From Pedobacter schmidteae (lineage in GTDB: Bacteria > Bacteroidota > Bacteroidia > Sphingobacteriales > Sphingobacteriaceae): a stretch of DNA of 64,000 bases. Position 1 is the first letter of the stretch. Each line of letters opens with the position of its first letter. The notes beneath the pieces were generated by a model that searched no databases, was not told the origin of the DNA, and worked only from the letters and a program-made list of their open reading frames with translations. Both the position numbers and the translations under genes were made by a program. Location of the stretch: assembly GCF_900564155.1 (NCBI RefSeq), contig NZ_LS999839.1, positions 2,167,097 to 2,231,096 of the forward strand, read 5' to 3'. This document shows, one piece after another, positions 62,763-64,000 of this stretch.

Positions 62763-64000
62763 TTATTTTAGCAATTCAGGAATTTTCTTTGTGTTTCCTA
62801 CAATCCATACGATATCCTCATTTTCAAATACCATATTCGAGTCGGGATTTAATATTCGTTCGCCTTTACGTTCTATGCCAACAACTAATCCTTGCGTGGT
62901 TTCTCTGATGCCAGAACTGCGTATGCTTTGTCCATAAACGGGAGAGACAGTGTTGATCACAATTTTTTGTAAGGTCATATCTTTTTTAGGGAAGCTACTC
63001 TCTTCAGGATGTTCATCTACGCTACCCTCAAAAAGCATTTTTATCGATGCCAGCTGGTCATCCGTTCCAATCACCAAAACTTTGTCATTGGGATACAATC
63101 GTTCATCTCTGCCCGGTGTTGGAATCATGATCTTGCCACGTTCAATAAGCGCAATGTTTACGCCATATTTTTCTCTTATCGATAGTTCTATTAGTGTTTG
63201 TCCAACCAATTTGGATTCCGGGGCTACTACCAGTTCGGCAAGGTGTGTATCCCAGGGTAAAATTTCAGGTTGTGCATGTTGGGCCTCTCTGGCATTTAGA
63301 TTTAATAAGAAACGACTTTCCAGGCGGTTATAAAAGTTCTGTAGCTTTCTCGAAAAAATAAACATACCCGATACAATCAATAACAATGCAATGGAAATGG
63401 CCAGCCAGGTGCTATAAAATTGAAAAATAAGGAAGCCTACAAAGAAAATAGCCAGCGCTATGCGTAAAACCTCCAGTGCTATAAGCGGCCCGCGTGTATA
63501 TTTTTTGTTTAGCCACAAATGTGAATAGGCTTTTCTTTCAATCCTTCTGATGGCCAGCGCCCATAAAAATGGAGCCATAATAATTAAGGTGAGTACAAGA
63601 CTAATCACAATGCCTTTATTGCCATTTATGATTGTTCCCGTAATAAAGGGCTGCAGGTATCTGGAGCCCAATACTGCAATAGAAATTAATATGACCGAAT
63701 GGATGATGGTATTGAAAGTATAAGCTTTAAGTAATACCTTCCAATCGCTTAGCGTAGTCATACCGGCGGTACTGGAACTGTATCTGTTTAAACCATCTAC
63801 CCATTTTTTGGGAAGGGTGCGTTCTAAAAAGTAATAGAAGGGCTCAGAAGCTTTAATCAGATAAGGAGTAGTAAAGGTGGTAATGGCCGATACCGCAACT
63901 GCAATAGGATAAAGGAAGTCGCTGGTTACCTTCAAAGTAACACCTAAAGTGGCAATGATAAAAGAGAACTCCCCAATTTGTGCCAAGCTCAAGCCTGTCT
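62763..64000 (-). CDS. CPA2-type cation:proton antiporter with TrkA-C domain (partial)
   Basis: At least 411 residues, cut by the window end; the visible N-terminus (TGLSLAQIGEFSFIIATLGV) is an internal helix of the transport domain. Membrane helices continue to about residue 215. A cytoplasmic TrkA-C/RCK-like domain (about 240-330; LAELVVAPESKLVGQTLIEL, KVLVIGTDDQLASIKMLFEG) follows, and a second short one ends DIVWIVGNTKKIPELLK. It is a monovalent cation/proton antiporter of the KefB type, regulated through the cytoplasmic domains. Confidence 0.9.
   Translation of the reverse strand, partial: TGLSLAQIGEFSFIIATLGVTLKVTSDFLYPIAVAVSAITTFTTPYLIKASEPFYYFLERTLPKKWVDGLNRYSSSTAGMTTLSDWKVLLKAYTFNTIIHSVILISIAVLGSRYLQPFITGTIINGNKGIVISLVLTLIIMAPFLWALAIRRIERKAYSHLWLNKKYTRGPLIALEVLRIALAIFFVGFLIFQFYSTWLAISIALLLIVSGMFIFSRKLQNFYNRLESRFLLNLNAREAQHAQPEILPWDTHLAELVVAPESKLVGQTLIELSIREKYGVNIALIERGKIMIPTPGRDERLYPNDKVLVIGTDDQLASIKMLFEGSVDEHPEESSFPKKDMTLQKIVINTVSPVYGQSIRSSGIRETTQGLVVGIERKGERILNPDSNMVFENEDIVWIVGNTKKIPELLK

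Overview
The window looks like chromosomal DNA of a Sphingobacteriaceae (Pedobacter-like) member of the Bacteroidota. The evidence is a SusC/SusD glycan-uptake locus, TAnnTTTG-type promoter boxes, CTnDOT-type Tra proteins, RteC, and Bacteroidota-style RibBA, TamB and ECF sigma genes. Naming the genus is inference; no rRNA is present.

Layout. (1) 1-13.1 kb is a polysaccharide utilisation locus: a GH38-like DUF5054 enzyme, a six-hairpin glycosidase, a GntR/HutC repressor, SusC, SusD and two surface lipoproteins (DUF4959/DUF5126/DUF5000 type and DUF4998 type). A perfect 16-bp palindrome before the glycosidase recurs with 14/16 identity before susC, suggesting one local regulon under the GntR protein. 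(2) 13.1-15.8 kb is a gene graveyard: broken thioredoxin-like genes, a broken Cys-rich four-helix copper-binding gene, and ISL3- and IS481-type transposase remnants. (3) About 15.9-46.9 kb is an integrative conjugative element (ICE). Its AT-rich left flank carries a three-gene minus-strand operon (HEPN-like protein plus two unknowns), an XRE-like protein, a Crp/Fnr-like protein and RteC. Next come two TOPRIM/primase paralogues, a repeat-rich hairpin region that probably holds oriT, a MobC-like accessory protein, a relaxase and a ParA. The transfer operon follows (DUF4134 x2, TraF, TraG, four secreted proteins of unknown role, TraJ, K, L, M, N and the TraD-like coupling ATPase). Cargo includes an M23 peptidase, ArdC, DUF4099/DUF3945-like proteins, an orphan Dam-type methylase and an ADP-ribosyltransferase-like protein. 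The element ends in a serine recombinase whose reading frame runs into the terminator and antisense strand of a tRNA-Met gene. (4) 46.9-64 kb is housekeeping chromosome: tRNA-Met, a START-like protein, LptG/F, RibBA, TamB, TsaD, RecA, Nth, an ECF sigma factor, UvrA, a LysE-type exporter and a CPA2 antiporter cut by the window end.

How it works together (inference). The PUL imports and trims an alpha-linked glycan. The ICE excises through the recombinase beside tRNA-Met, is nicked by the relaxase near 23.2-23.3 kb, and is pumped out by the TraD/TraG-powered channel. ArdC and Dam probably protect incoming DNA. The points most worth following are the HEPN operon with its long hairpin, the degenerate TOPRIM paralogue, the set of four secreted Tra-slot proteins sharing a C-terminal signature, the recombinase-tRNA junction, and a palindrome over the recA promoter.
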